64,000 nt of DNA. It comes from Siphonodentalium dalli. Taxonomy: Eukaryota > Mollusca > Scaphopoda > Gadilida > Siphonodentaliidae. Within the stretch, counting starts at the first letter, position 1; each line of letters opens with the position of its first letter. The stretch spans positions 60,001-124,000 of the forward strand of contig CP136061.1 of NCBI GenBank assembly GCA_032622095.1, given 5' to 3'. The position numbers were made by a program, and so were the translations under genes. Under the pieces are notes generated by a model. It was not told the origin of the DNA, did no database searches, and was given only the letters and a program-made list of their open reading frames with translations. Positions 32,640 through 44,099 of this stretch are shown here, in pieces.

Positions 32640-33725
32640 TCCGCCATTCATATGCGGTGAAGGTTCTCATATTATCTGCCAGTCATACGCGGGGGAGGTT
32701 CTCATATGAATATATTATCTGCCGGTCTTACGCGGTGGAGGTTCATATTATCCACCGGTCATACGCGAGGGAAGTTCTCATATTATCTTCCGGTCATACG
32801 CGGGGGAGGTTCTGATATGAACATATTATCCGCCGGTCATACGCGAGGGAGGTTCTCATATTATCCACCGGTCATACGCGAGGCAGGTTCTCATATTATC
32901 CTCCGGGCATACGTAGGGGAGGTTCTCATATGAACATATTATCCGCCGGTAATACGCGGTGGAGGTTCATATTATCCACCGGTCATACGCGAGGGAGGTT
33001 CTCATATTATCCTCCGGTCATACGTAGGGGAGGTTCTCATATGAACATATTATCCGCCGGTAATATGCGGTGGAGGTTCATATTATCCGCCGGTCATACT
33101 CGAGGGAGGTTCTCATATTATACTCCGGTCATACGTGGGGAGGTTCTGATATGAACATATTATCTGCCAGTCATACGCGGTGGAGGTTCATATTATCCAC
33201 CGGTCATACGTAGGGGAGGTTCTCATATGAACATATTATCCGTCGGTCATACGCGGTGGATGTTCATATTATCCGCCAGTCATATGCGAGGGAGGTTCTC
33301 ATATTATCCTCCGGTCATACGTGGGGGAGGTTCTGATATGAACATATTATCCGCCGGTCAAACGCGGTGGAGGTTCATATTATCCACCAGTCATACATAG
33401 GGGAGGTTCTCATATGAACATATTATCCGCCGGTCATACGCGGTGGAAGTTTATATTATCCGATGGTCATACTCAAGGGAGGTTCTCATATTAACTGCGG
33501 TCATTCGCGGGGGGGGGGGGTTCTCATATTATCTGCCGGTCATATGCGGGGGAGGTTCTCATATGAAAATATCATCCGACGGTCATACGCGGTGGAGGTT
33601 TATATTATCCACCAGTCATACGCAAGGGAGGTTCTCATATTATACACCGGTCATACGCGGTGGAGGTTTGCATATGAACATATCTGCCGATCATACGCGG
33701 TGGAGGTTCTCATATTATCCTCATT
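32640..33725 (+). repeat. Foldback left-arm minisatellite, ~35-bp unit
   Basis: About 30 units of ttctcatattatcc-[n]-ccggtcatacgcg-[nn]-ggagg, alternating with variants carrying a catatgaacatatt insert. Open frames through it repeat the same peptide words and are not genes. Confidence 0.9.
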
Positions 33726-33732
33726 TGATTTG

Positions 33733-34760
33733 AGGTAATATGAGAACCTCCCTCGCGTATGACCGGCGGATAATATGTTCATATGAGAACCTCCCCTACG
33801 TATGACCGGAGGATAATACGAGAACCTCCCTTGCGTATGACCGGTGGATAATATGAGAACCTCCCTCGCGTATGACCGGCAGATAATATGTTCATATGAG
33901 AACCTCCCCCGCGTATGACCGGCGGATAATATGTTCATATGAAAACCTCCCTCGCATATGACCGGCAGATAATATGTTCATATGAGAACCTCCCCAACGT
34001 ATGACTGGAGGATAATATGAGAACCTCCCTCGCGTATGACCGGTGGATACTATGTTCATATGAGAACCTCCACCGCTTATGACCGATGGATAATATGTTC
34101 ATATGAGAACCTCCCCCATGTATGACTGGAGGATAATATGAGAACCTCCCCCACGTATGACTGGAGGATAATATGAGAACCTCCCTCGCGTATGACCGGT
34201 GGATAATATGTTCATATGAGAACCTCCACCGCGTATGACCGCCAGATAATATGTTCATATGAGAACCTCCCCTACGTATGACCTGTGGATAATATGAACC
34301 TCCACCGCGTATGATTGGCGGATAATATGTTCATATCAGAACCTCCCCCACGTATGACCGGAGGATAATATGAGAACCTCCCTCGCGTATGACCGGTGGA
34401 TAATAATGAACCTCCACCGCATATGACCGGCGGATAATATGTTCATATGAGAACCTCCCCTACATATGCCCGGAGGATAATATGAGAACCTGCCTCGCGT
34501 ATGACCGGTGGATAATATGAGAACCTCCCTCGCGTATGACCGGTGGATAATATGTTCATATCAGAACCTCCCCCGCGTATGACCGGTGGATAATATGAGA
34601 ACCTCCCTCGCGTGGATAATATGTTCATATCAGAACCTTCCCCGCGTATGACCGGAGGATAATATGATAACTTCCCTCGCGTATGACCGGTGGATAATAT
34701 GAACCTCCACCGCGTATGACCGGCAGATAATATATTCATATGAGAACCTCCCCCGCGTAT
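33733..34760 (-). repeat. Foldback right-arm minisatellite, ~35-bp unit
   Basis: Reverse-complement mirror of 32640-33725 (ggataatatgagaacctccc, cgcgtatgaccgg). It is interrupted by the hAT-like element and resumes for one and a half units at 36573-36615. Confidence 0.9.
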
Positions 34761-36563
34761 TAGTGTTGAAACGATTAGTGGTTTTGAGGAATCGACTAGT
34801 CGCCAGAGGGAATCGACTACTAGTCGGACCCCTTCCGAAACTTACCGTTTTGTGCTCATATACGTATATAATTTGCCGTTTGTTTTGAGTACCAGTAACT
34901 AACTTTGCATTTTCGAACATAAAGCAAGACGTGATTAAACACTATTTGTCGTGATTGTTTGGCTTAATATCACTGAAGGTTAATAGGTAATTAATTTGTC
35001 CCAGGTAGGCCTATATGATGTTTTATGACAATCAAATTACCATCCAGTTGATGTATGTATCTAAACGGTGGTGACAACACCTGATCGATCGCGGAAACGC
35101 TACGGATTACGGAGTGGAAGCGCGTGCAACAATCAGAAACCGGTGCATTATTCTATATGTTTTGTGTAAAAATGTTCCTTTAAAATTGATATGGTATCAT
35201 TGGTATGGTATACCGGGCCATACCGGTACTTACATACAATCGAACATCGTTGTTATCGAACTTGCCCAGTGTGCTTGTCACCGATTGACTTCACAAACGG
35301 GCGTACATGAAGAAATGCAAGATATTTTGAGAAACGAACTTCATCTCTGACAGAGTCAAACAAAAGTTACAATATAAATGTTATAACAGCTGTAGTGCGT
35401 ACAAGCATTTTATGCTCGCAGATGTCATGTACATATATCGGACACGGAATGTGGTAAAGTTCCCTGTAAATATATAGTCCGCATATATTAAAAATGGGCC
35501 ATGCATTGCGTACATAATGTTGTTCCTTGTATTCATTGCAAGGTCACGATATGACATAGCTTAATCACGGACAGTCATTTTTCCGCCAAAACGCACGTGT
35601 TTTCACTGTTTGATTTGATCGCGTACATAATTGTCTCTCGTGCATGGTACATTGTAAATATATATACAATTTTACTCGCGAGTCCCCAAATACACAATCG
35701 ATCGTGTCAGTTTCAGAAATAAAACTGCGCAGACCGGCGATGTTAATAGGATCTAATAGTACATTTCAATGCGATGTCGTAAGTTCTATATTTAGCCCAA
35801 TTCCAGGAATTTGCGTCATCCAGATTACGTTTCTGGGAACAGCTTTGTCACCGCCCAATTCCACGAAGGATTTAAGTTTGAGGTGCTAAAATACATTGTA
35901 AGTTTTCACAAACACAGCCCATAAACGACGTGGGATTTCCGAAGTGACTCGCCAGTTTAGTTCGAAATACGCGACGCTATTCGATGCATAGCATGGCCGA
36001 CCGCGGGTTGGCTTTATATTTATATCTATAATACAATATATCTAGAACGTGCGATCGTATACGCTCGCCCATGCGTCAGTTGATGCATGTGGTGGTTGTA
36101 AAAAATATCACACAATTTTACAAATAAACTTTAAAGGTATACTGACATAGTGCTTCAATAAACTATAATATATTGGATTTGTTATTAAACTTAAAACTTA
36201 ATAATGTCACCTCGCAACTAACTTGATTGAAGTTGAGTCCTGCACACCTGCAAACACGTTGACCAGTTATCACTCAGATCAATTCCGTCACGCCGAAATA
36301 GACACGGTTGCGATAGGCGCTGATTCTTTGAAGTTGATTATCAAAGCCAGTCGTCTCAACAAAGAAGGCTTTAGCAAGCTAATTGTGATTGTGTATTTCG
36401 ATAGCCTGATTGTTTAAATTGTCCAGTAAGTCGGCAACGGCACTGCTTCCGCGATGGCATAATGGTGGTGGGTGTGTTCCGACTAGTCGACTGGCCGATT
36501 TCGGAATCGACTGATTTAATAATCGCGTCGATTTCGATTAGTCGATTAATCGTTTCAACACTA
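34761..36563. mobile_element. Non-autonomous hAT-like element nested in foldback arm
   Basis: Termini are TAGTGTTGAAACGATTAGTG on the left and, reverse-complemented on the right, TAGTGTTGAAACGATTAATC. A direct repeat CCCGCGTAT (34752-34760 and 36564-36572) flanks it, that is an 8-bp duplication plus one ambiguous base. Subterminal CGACTAGTCG / CGATTAATCG repeats resemble those of the element at 7134-8142. No transposase frame was seen in its 1.8 kb. Confidence 0.85.
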
Positions 36564-37596
36564 CCCGCGTATGACTGGCAGATAATATGAGAACCTCCAC
36601 CGCATATGAATGGCGGACACATAAGTTTTTAAGTCTATAAACACTATTTGATTTGAATATTCTTTTGAATAGTCTTACCATTGACATATTCATTCGTTCA
36701 AACCAGTTGATCTATTTTGTAACTTGGCTTTTAGTCGCCGGGCTCCGGCATCTGGGCTTTTAGTCACAACTGAAATAAAAATAAGTGCGAATATCTTGGA
36801 GCGAATTTCTGCAACAATTTCACCGCCTGGTTTGACCCATTTAAAAAAAATACATTCCCTGTGTCCAATCCTACATTTTGATATACTATACGCCCCATTA
36901 TATTGAATATACCAGCTGAAATCGATCCTGTAATTGTAAACATAGAGTCTGTTTTTAGCTGTTTTATCGGCGCGTGTTTGCGTGTTCGCAATTACAATAT
37001 TCGCACTAAAACAGCCATATTGTAGCTAAAATCGAATGCACAGTATTCCACTGCGTTATTTGATACCTAAAACTTGTTGTTTGCTAGCATATTAATCGAG
37101 AAATCTAAATTCTAAACATTAATGTCGAACGCAGTTTTTCGTGTTTGTGGCATTTTATGTTAGGTCAGTTGTCGACCGAATAATGTAACTTCCGGTGTCC
37201 GGTCAGTGGCGAGGTTAATATGTGTGGATAGGGCGAATGTGGACCTTTCGTTAGGCACCAAAAGGAGCCCTTTACGCGCTGTATTCTTCGAGATATCGGC
37301 CGTCCCACGCAATTTGAAAATCCTGTCCCGCAGATTGTCATTCTATCCCAAATTCCACCCCATGTTAGGTCAGTTGTCGACCAAATAATGCAACTTCTGG
37401 TGTCCGGTCAGTGACGGGATTAATATGTGTGGATAGGGCGAATGTGGGCCTTTCGTTAGACACCAAAATGAGCCCCCTACGCCTTGTATTCCTCGAGATA
37501 TCGGCTGTCCCACGCAATTTGAAATTCTGTACCGCAGATTGTCGTTTTGTCCCATATCCCATCCCATCCAGCAGATTGTCATGTCCCCTCAAAATC

Positions 37597-38490
37597 AAAC
37601 GTAAGATTGACGGCAAAAGTGTCAAATAGTCATTTTCCACATGTTCAACATTAATTCTAATATTTCGTCAACCGTTGCCAAATTGCGTAAGTTTGTGGCA
37701 ATTGTGATGAATAACAGGGGGAATGGTGTTGTTGTTTTTGTTTTACCGTTGGTATTTATTTGGTATTCGATAATTGATCGCAATGAGCAAGTTAGCAGGC
37801 ACAACAAGTGAAAACAAGAAAACCATAGTCAGAAATGGTAACGCCACCAAGATAATAGTATTACATATAAATAGAAATAATAAAAAATACATAAAATATT
37901 TTGATAACAATTGCATTTAAACAAGTAATCCTTCAAATTATTACTAACAAAGCAAGTAAATGACTCAACAGATTATAAAGACTTGGACTTAGTATACTGT
38001 AAATACTGGGACTGTATATTTTTAAATTTTAGTCTAAAATTTAAATGAAATAATTAAAAGATAAAATTTAGCAAGTAGTAAAAGTTAATTTTCTCATTTA
38101 AATTTGTTTTGGGTTAAATAAAGGAATAATTTAAATGTAAAATTTGTTTTTTTTTTAAATGATTGACCGTGGCTCTTCCAATAATTGCGCGACTGACCTG
38201 GTCAATTGTTATTAAGAAGTTGTTTTGAGAATTACTATGGAGGGAAATAGTTATGGCTGTGGCTTCGCAAGTAATTGACTTGGTGACGTGATGTTAACAA
38301 ATCTGAACTCCAGTAAACCAAGGACGCTCCATACCAAATATAAGGTAAATAAATAATTCTTTAGAAGTTGTTTTAAGATTTACTATGGAGGGAAAGAATT
38401 GTGGTGCTGGTTTCGCAACTATTTGACCCCATTGTAACAAATATAAATATTAGTCACTCAGGCAATAGATGTATCTATTCTGTATATTAA
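37597..38490. other. Non-coding with a ~140-bp direct duplication
   Basis: 38205-38300 and 38350-38450 share 'gaagttgtttt', 'ttactatggagggaaa' and 'ggcttcgcaa..atttgac'. Otherwise AT-rich and unrecognised. Confidence 0.5.
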
Positions 38491-38493
38491 GTT

Positions 38494-39281
38494 ATTATAC
38501 CCCCCGCAACGAAGTTAGGGGGGGTATACTGGAGTCAGCTTGTCCGTCCGTCCGTCCGTCGTCCGTCCGTCCGTCGTCCGTCGTCCGTCCGTCCGTGGAC
38601 ACAAATTTGTCCGGAGTTTTTCTCAGTCGTTTTTTGATCAATTTCTGTGAAACTTGGCACAGACATCAACCATCATGGGAACCTGTGCACCTGCGATTAT
38701 GACGTCTGTCGGACTTTTATTTTTGGAGTTATCCCCCCTTTTTCGACTTAGAAAATTTTCGCAACATGTATACTTTTGTCCGAGCTTTTATTCCTACATT
38801 TTTCGGTCAATTTTTTTTAAACTTGGCACAGATATTTAGTACCATTGGAACTTGTGCACCTGCGATTATGACATCTGTCTGACATTTTTTGGTGGAGTTA
38901 TCCCCCTTTTTCAACTTAGAAACTTTTTTTGCAACATGCATAATTTTGTCCAAGCTTTTATTCCTACATTTTTCGGTCAATGTTTTTTAATCTTGGCACT
39001 GATATTTAGTACCATGGGAACCTATGCACCTGCGATTATGACGTCTGTCCGACATTTTTTGTGTGGAGTTATTCCCCTTTTTCGCAACATACATAATTTT
39101 GTCCAAGCTTTTATTCCTACATTTTTCGGTCAATAGGTTTAAGATTAGGGTTATGGTTGTACACCTGCAATGGGAACTGTTATTTTATTATTTTAACTAA
39201 ATGTTTACTGACATGTGAAACATCTTAGTATTTTAAAAAGGGGGGTATCCGTAGTCCCATTGGGACAGTCACACCTCTAGT
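38494..39281 (+). mobile_element. Helitron-like non-autonomous repeat, copy B
   Basis: The start has a hairpin, taccccccgcaacg / aagttaggggggta, followed by a GTCCGTCC tract (38541-38599). Three or four units of about 160-170 bp follow. The 3' end is identical to copy A: GTCCCA-T-TGGGAC (39254-39266), 10 nt, CTAG (39277-39280), T. Confidence 0.6.
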
Positions 39282-39560
39282 TGGGTCTTACGTGTCTTGA
39301 GATGTCTAAATATGTTTTGATGGACAGATCGCGCAAGCGCAAGGGACCCCCGTCAATCTTATCTGTTGTGATTCCAATTGTTGACTTATTAAATATGCAC
39401 ATATGCTTAAGAAACAGTCGCGCGCGAAGCGCGCTCCCGTAGGTCGGTTTTTGGATCCCAGTTAATGAACATATCATTGAAATAATCGGTTTCCCCCCAA
39501 TAAACATCCATATATTCAATATACATGTTTTTGGAGCAGAATTAGGTAGACCATATTGAA
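39282..39560. other. Non-coding, nothing recognised
   Basis: Unremarkable sequence with a GCGCGCGAAGCGCGC-type palindrome near 39419-39433. Confidence 0.4.
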
Positions 39561-39970
39561 CGCCATAATTCTGCTGTGGTTAAGTGGTCAATTACTTTGG
39601 ACATTACTGTATGTAGATGGAGTAATCATTAGACCTCACATCCTTATATGGGATACAGTAATGCCCAAAGTAATTGACCACTTAACCACAGCTTAATTAT
39701 GGGTAATTTTTCAGGATTTAAAATCCGGAAAAATTACCCATAATTCTGCTGTGGTTAAGTGGTCAATTACTTTGGACATTACTGTATGTGGATGGAGTTA
39801 TCATTAGACCTCACATCCTTATATGGGCTACAGTAATGCCTAAAGTAATTGACCAATTAACCACAGCAGAATTATGGGTAATTTTTCAGGATTTAAAATC
39901 TTGAAAAATTACCCATAATTCTGCTGTGGTTAAGTGATCAATTACTTTGGACATTACTGTATGTAGATGG
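39561..39970. mobile_element. Tandem palindromic MITEs with TA flanks
   Basis: Two 133-bp units, 39654-39786 and 39829-39961, are near-perfect palindromes. They begin TACAGTAATGCC and centre on GGATTTAAAATCC or GGATTTAAAATCTTG. A right half-unit (39561-39611) precedes them. Units are separated by the same ~42-bp spacer (tgtagatggagt..cctcacatccttatatggg), giving a ~175-bp tandem array. TA at each end suggests Tc1/mariner-type MITEs. Confidence 0.8.
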
Positions 39971-40607
39971 AGTTAAACCTCACATCAGTTTGTTGGGGAT
40001 TTGGACCTTGACTTGGGACCTTTGGTTTTTAACGCAACAAATGTGAGTACACCTTATACACAAATTTCTGATGTAGCCAGAGTTTTTCTTGGATAATATG
40101 AGTTTGAAGCCTGCTTCCATTTCAATATGTTGTCAGTTTTGTATTGTCTGCAGCAGAACTCGGCGCGTTGAAGCAAAAGTTACAAGAGATAAAATGTGTA
40201 CGTAACGAGACTATAATACAAATGAAAAAATAAATTCAGGGAGGGGTGGGCGATACAGGGAACTAAGGGTTGAACCGATATAAATTTATAGAGCGATAAT
40301 GACCAATGTTGACATATTATGCATCTCAACTCTACTGAACATTGCAACAAGGCTATAAAATAGGGGGTGTCAGATTCTTAGTCATCTCTATATAGTGCCA
40401 GAATAGTCATTTATGGACTTCTATAGTGGTACAATACAAATTAGAATCAAATGATAAAAATATGTATGTAACACAACTATACCGATGAAAATAAAAATAA
40501 TAATTTGGGCCGGGATAAGATGTTGGGTTGGTTATATGGACTCGGAGAAAAAGGGGTTCGTACCGATGAACTGACATAAATTAGTGGAGCGATGTTGCCA
40601 TGTAATG
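39971..40607. other. Non-coding, nothing recognised
   Basis: No exon or bounded element was seen before the gap. Confidence 0.4.
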
Positions 40608-40707
40608 NNNNNNNNNNNNNNNNNNNNNNNNNNNNNNNNNNNNNNNNNNNNNNNNNNNNNNNNNNNNNNNNNNNNNNNNNNNNNNNNNNNNNNNNNNNNN
40701 NNNNNNN
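40608..40707. other. Assembly gap, 100 N
   Basis: Exactly 100 Ns, the usual placeholder for a gap of unknown size. The duplicated unit begins immediately after it, so the left edge of copy 1 is not known. Confidence 0.99.
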
Positions 40708-42103
40708 GTATTCAACATAAAATTCAAATCTAACCATTGCTACTGGAGTTACAATGCGAAATGTCCGCAGACTGAAAATTCCATCAAATTCTAACACCCG
40801 GTTTATACCAGGCCTCAGGCTAGAGGTTCAGAACTTCAAGTCTCCCTCCAGGAAATTTAGGAAGACTTCAGGAAATTTAGGGAGACTTCACGATAATCTG
40901 AAATTTTTAACTAAATTGAAAAATTTAATTATTTTTAAACTGTTGACTTTATCTGAAGAAATTAATTGTTGACTTCATAACTTTTAATATCTGAAACTGG
41001 ATTATTATTATAAATTTAAATTTTTTGGAAATGGCTTTTGTCAGCTGCTGTATTGTGGGTGTCCGTTAAAATAAAACAATAAGGACTAACTAATATTTTT
41101 GACATATTGTTACATATATAATTAAATTTGGACATAGTGAAGTTTTAATGGATGCAGACCGATGAAATTGTCAGAAAGGGTAGTTCTATTGTGAAAAGTT
41201 TGAGAAAAATGACATTGTTTTGCCCAATGGCATCCGACAACCATGCTCACAAACATAACCTAATCAGACAACCAGGCTCATAATCATAGCTTATTGAGAC
41301 ATTCCGACGCATAACCATAGCCTAATGAGACATCCAGTCACATAAACGTATATAATAGTATGTTTGGTGGTCAAATTTGAGAAAAGAGTTCAAATGTAGT
41401 AAATTATCTACTTCGAGCATAATATTCAATGATTTTCTGTTTATTGAAATATATGTATTTGCATTTCATAGGATATTTAGCAGCAAACCAGTTAAGGTAT
41501 TTAAATTTGGTGATCTGCATGTATATGCACCCCTAGACCATGACAAGGCTGTGAAATTACAAATTACTAATTTACTAAATTCATCTTGTGTGGAGCCTTA
41601 CTACATTTTATTCTGAGAGCAAACATTCAAGGCTGTAAATAGTGTGTCATTTGCAGAATGAGTTCCCTAAATGGTAAATTTAGTGATGCTATCCTGAACT
41701 GCGGGCTAACATCACCAAATTCACCCTCTGGGAACCTCATTCTGCTTAGGCCTCAACTGCTACGGGAGACCTAGGATCAGATTGAAGTTGGTTATGTTCA
41801 CCCATTAGTCACCTTGATTATGCATTCAAATTTTATCTTCTGAAAATTAGGGGATATAGAAACTTCCTTGAAGGGAAAAAGTAACTAAAAACAATTTTAA
41901 TTTGAGACTGTAGATTTTTCGGAGAAGATGAGGCCTGAGCAGAATGAGCCAATGAGGTACTCAGTGGGTGTGCTGTGCAGGATAGCATCACTAAATTCAT
42001 CCTCTGGGGACCTCATTCTGCAAATTACGAATTTACGACACACTATTTGCAATCTTGCATCTATATTATTGCTGAATGAATGCTCCTGTTCGGCTATAAA
42101 ATG

Positions 42104-42192
42104 CACAGGCCCCTGGGGAGAAATACTAAAATACCAATACTGACTGTTGTAGTCCATATTGGTATTTTAGGACTTTTCCCCAGGGGCCTGTG
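42104..42192. repeat. Inverted repeat hairpin, ~36-bp arms (also 55907-55995)
   Basis: CACAGGCCCCTGGGGA .. TAAAATACCAATA faces TATTGGTATTTTA .. TCCCCAGGGGCCTGTG around a short loop. It lies inside larger inverted sequence (41640-41760 against 41975-42050). A single arm occurs near 16285. Likely a small MITE. Confidence 0.7.
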
Positions 42193-42333
42193 ATAAAATG
42201 TACATTGGAATTATCTGTTCATTTGATGGATGTTTTGATAATACAAGTGCAGAAAATAGAAGATTCCCATTAATGCTCAGATATTTAAACTTATCATCTG
42301 AACATTTCCCCCCCCCCCCCCCCCCCCAGTTAA

Positions 42334-42971
42334 CCCTTCCATGACTGGAGCTTCCTGAAATTTAGCAAAAAACCCTGTGCCAATGCATTCTCTTAGATAT
42401 GAGTCTCCTGTATGCCTGAATGCTTTGGCCAAACAATATTTATCTTGACATTGTAAGCCAGTGCATTCTCTTATATATGCAAGGCTCCCATATGCCCGAA
42501 TGTTTTGTCCTAATAATATTTATCTTGACCTTGTAAGACAGTGCATTCTCTTATATGCAAGGAACATTAGTGGTGTTTCCACGACGGAAGATAACGGACC
42601 AAAACGTCCCAGAAAATATTATCTCAAAATCAGAGACATCGTTGTGCAAGGATCCCTAACCAATCACAGGTTTGTGGGATCTTCATAAAAGGACACCACA
42701 GTAGCTGACCACTTCCGAATAACAAAACACCCAGTCAACTTAAAATACCAAGTTATATATGTCCTGAAAACTGACCCAGAGACATATTCCTCAAAAATGA
42801 AGAGGAAATCAGCAGAGATCAACTGGATGTACCGACTGAGAACGCTTTAACCATTCGGGATGAATAAGAAAGACTTCTAGAAATAGATTGTTTATTATAT
42901 ATAAGAGAATCCATTGGGCCTTGGCGCATGATCTTTAATGCTGCACCAGCGCAGCTCCCGTCATGAAAATG
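42334..42971. mobile_element. TTAA-type non-autonomous element (copy 2: 56123-56937)
   Basis: Flanked by TTAA at 42330-42333 and 42972-42975. The left terminus CCCTTCCATGACTGGAGCT and reverse-complemented right terminus CATTTTCATGACGGGAGCT are related. It carries several GCATTCTCTTATATATG pieces. A TTAA duplication suggests a piggyBac-like origin. It lies 50 bp upstream of the TMEM14 exon. Confidence 0.55.
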
Positions 42972-43023
42972 TTAATTAATCGCCTAAGTATTTAGCTTTG
43001 TAAATTCTAATATATATTTTCAG

Positions 43024-43111
43024 GAGTTAGTGCAATGCTGGCTTCTGTGATGGGATACAGATATCTTAACTCAGGAAAGATCATGCCAGCAGGGGTTGTG
43101 GCTAGCTTGAG
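43024..43111 (+). CDS. TMEM14: TMEM14 family protein, penultimate exon
   Basis: TMEM14 proteins are small (about 100-residue) multi-pass mitochondrial-membrane proteins; TMEM14C supports porphyrin import in heme synthesis. The acceptor is tatattttcag|GAGTTAGT and the donor TTGAG|gtgaga. The exon starts two bases before a codon boundary. It encodes SAMLASVMGYRYLNSGKIMP then AGVVAS-L, matching the family's conserved (G/S)..G..MG.R(F/Y).NSGK.MPAG(L/V). block in the last membrane helices. It ends in phase 2 and joins in phase to the exon at 50310. Exons for the first part of the protein were not found; they may lie in or before the gap. In copy 2 this exon is deleted. Confidence 0.88.
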
Positions 43112-43985
43112 GTGAGAACCCTCCATATTCTCCTTTGAGCCATTTTGTCCCCCATTCAATTGTGACATTGCATGTATGTATGCCTCATTTCGAAGAAAAA
43201 TGGGTGATATAGTTCGTGGGCCAAAAAAAATATTTTTTGAGTTGGCTGCACCCCCCCCCCCTCCCCTCCAACAAATGTTTCTATATATCAAATTAAAGGT
43301 CATCACATGAAGCATCTGATTTTGCTTGTTGCCCATTTAAGAAAGTGTCCCAAAATAGATTTTTCAGGGATGACAACTCTTACCCCTAAAAGAAAATAGC
43401 AATTTCCTAGAGTGCAAGTGTCAGAGCATAAAATATTGTGGTTATAAACTTATCAATATATCGTTTACATTAATAAGAAATGATAATAAAATGACATGTG
43501 ATACAACAATGGACCAAGTTTTGAGCTAGTTAGAAACAAATGAGATAATATTTTGAAAATTGCAAAAAATTACTTTGATTTTGAAAAAAAAGTGTCACAT
43601 AATTGGCTAAACTTGTGAACCACATGGGCTATTGATCTGCAACATGACCCAAAGATTGCCCCAATGACCTCACAAAAAGATTTTAATGATGGAATGCCTT
43701 AGTATTTCTGTGAATATGCGATGTGTGCATGAGCGTAAACTTAACCTTACCATTAAAAATATTATTTTTGCAGAAAAACGAATTAGGTAGTTTATGCTTA
43801 GAATGCTGCTTGTCAAATTGGCTTTAGAAGAATAAACTGAAACATTGTAGAGAGTGATCAAAGTAATTATAAATGAAAGTGTCAATGACACTGTAGCTCA
43901 ACTTTGTAAAGAAGGTAATTTTTTTTGTGATTGGCAATGAATAGAGAGATTAAAAAGGAGTGTAAATGAAAGTGTCAATGACTGT
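43112..43985. other. TMEM14 intron, proximal part
   Basis: Poly-C near 43250-43261. TTAA at 43753-43756 is the empty site of the insertion present in copy 2. A TAGCTCAACTTTGTAAAG segment lies at 43892 and a TAGCTCAACTTAGG one at 43985. Confidence 0.6.
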
Positions 43986-44099
43986 AGCTCAACTTAGGTA
44001 GGGGAATAATTTAATAGTTGACAGTAAATGGAGGAATAGGAAAGGTGCTATAATTGAAATGTCTAAGTAAGACAAGATGTACATGTCAATATCAACATT

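Larger units (their letters stand above)
31668..37587. mobile_element. Foldback transposon with 2-kb arms and 9-bp TSD
   Basis: The element starts GGGACATGACAATCTGC and ends GCAGATTGTCATGTCCC. A perfect 9-bp direct repeat CTCAAAATC flanks it (31659-31667 and 37588-37596). Each arm is about 2.05 kb once the nested hAT insertion is removed: about 970 bp of outer unique sequence, then about 1.1 kb of minisatellite. The arms meet near 33722-33732. The outer part contains an internal ~200-bp direct duplication (31680-31885 and 31915-32095; mirrored at 37140-37570). No transposase frame was seen. A 9-bp duplication is typical of Mutator-like elements; that class is inference. Confidence 0.88.

Noticed and set aside
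32564-34739. Several 70-110-codon open frames with repeated words such as ILSAGHTRGRFSYY on both strands
   Set aside because: They are translations of the foldback minisatellite; both strands and several frames are open because of the repeat period.
32640-34760. CRISPR array, because of regular ~35-bp repeats
   Set aside because: Repeats are contiguous without unique spacers, arranged as inverted arms of a transposon, in an animal genome.
36430-36480. Possible tRNA-like sequence (gcttccgcgatggcataatgg)
   Set aside because: No cloverleaf pairing or A and B box spacing could be built; it lies inside the hAT-like element.
40754-41616. Two frames (40754-40972 and 41377-41616) conserved identically in both duplicate copies
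   Set aside because: Identity follows from the recent duplication, not from selection. No domain or convincing splice pair was seen; a TMEM14 upstream exon was looked for here and not found.
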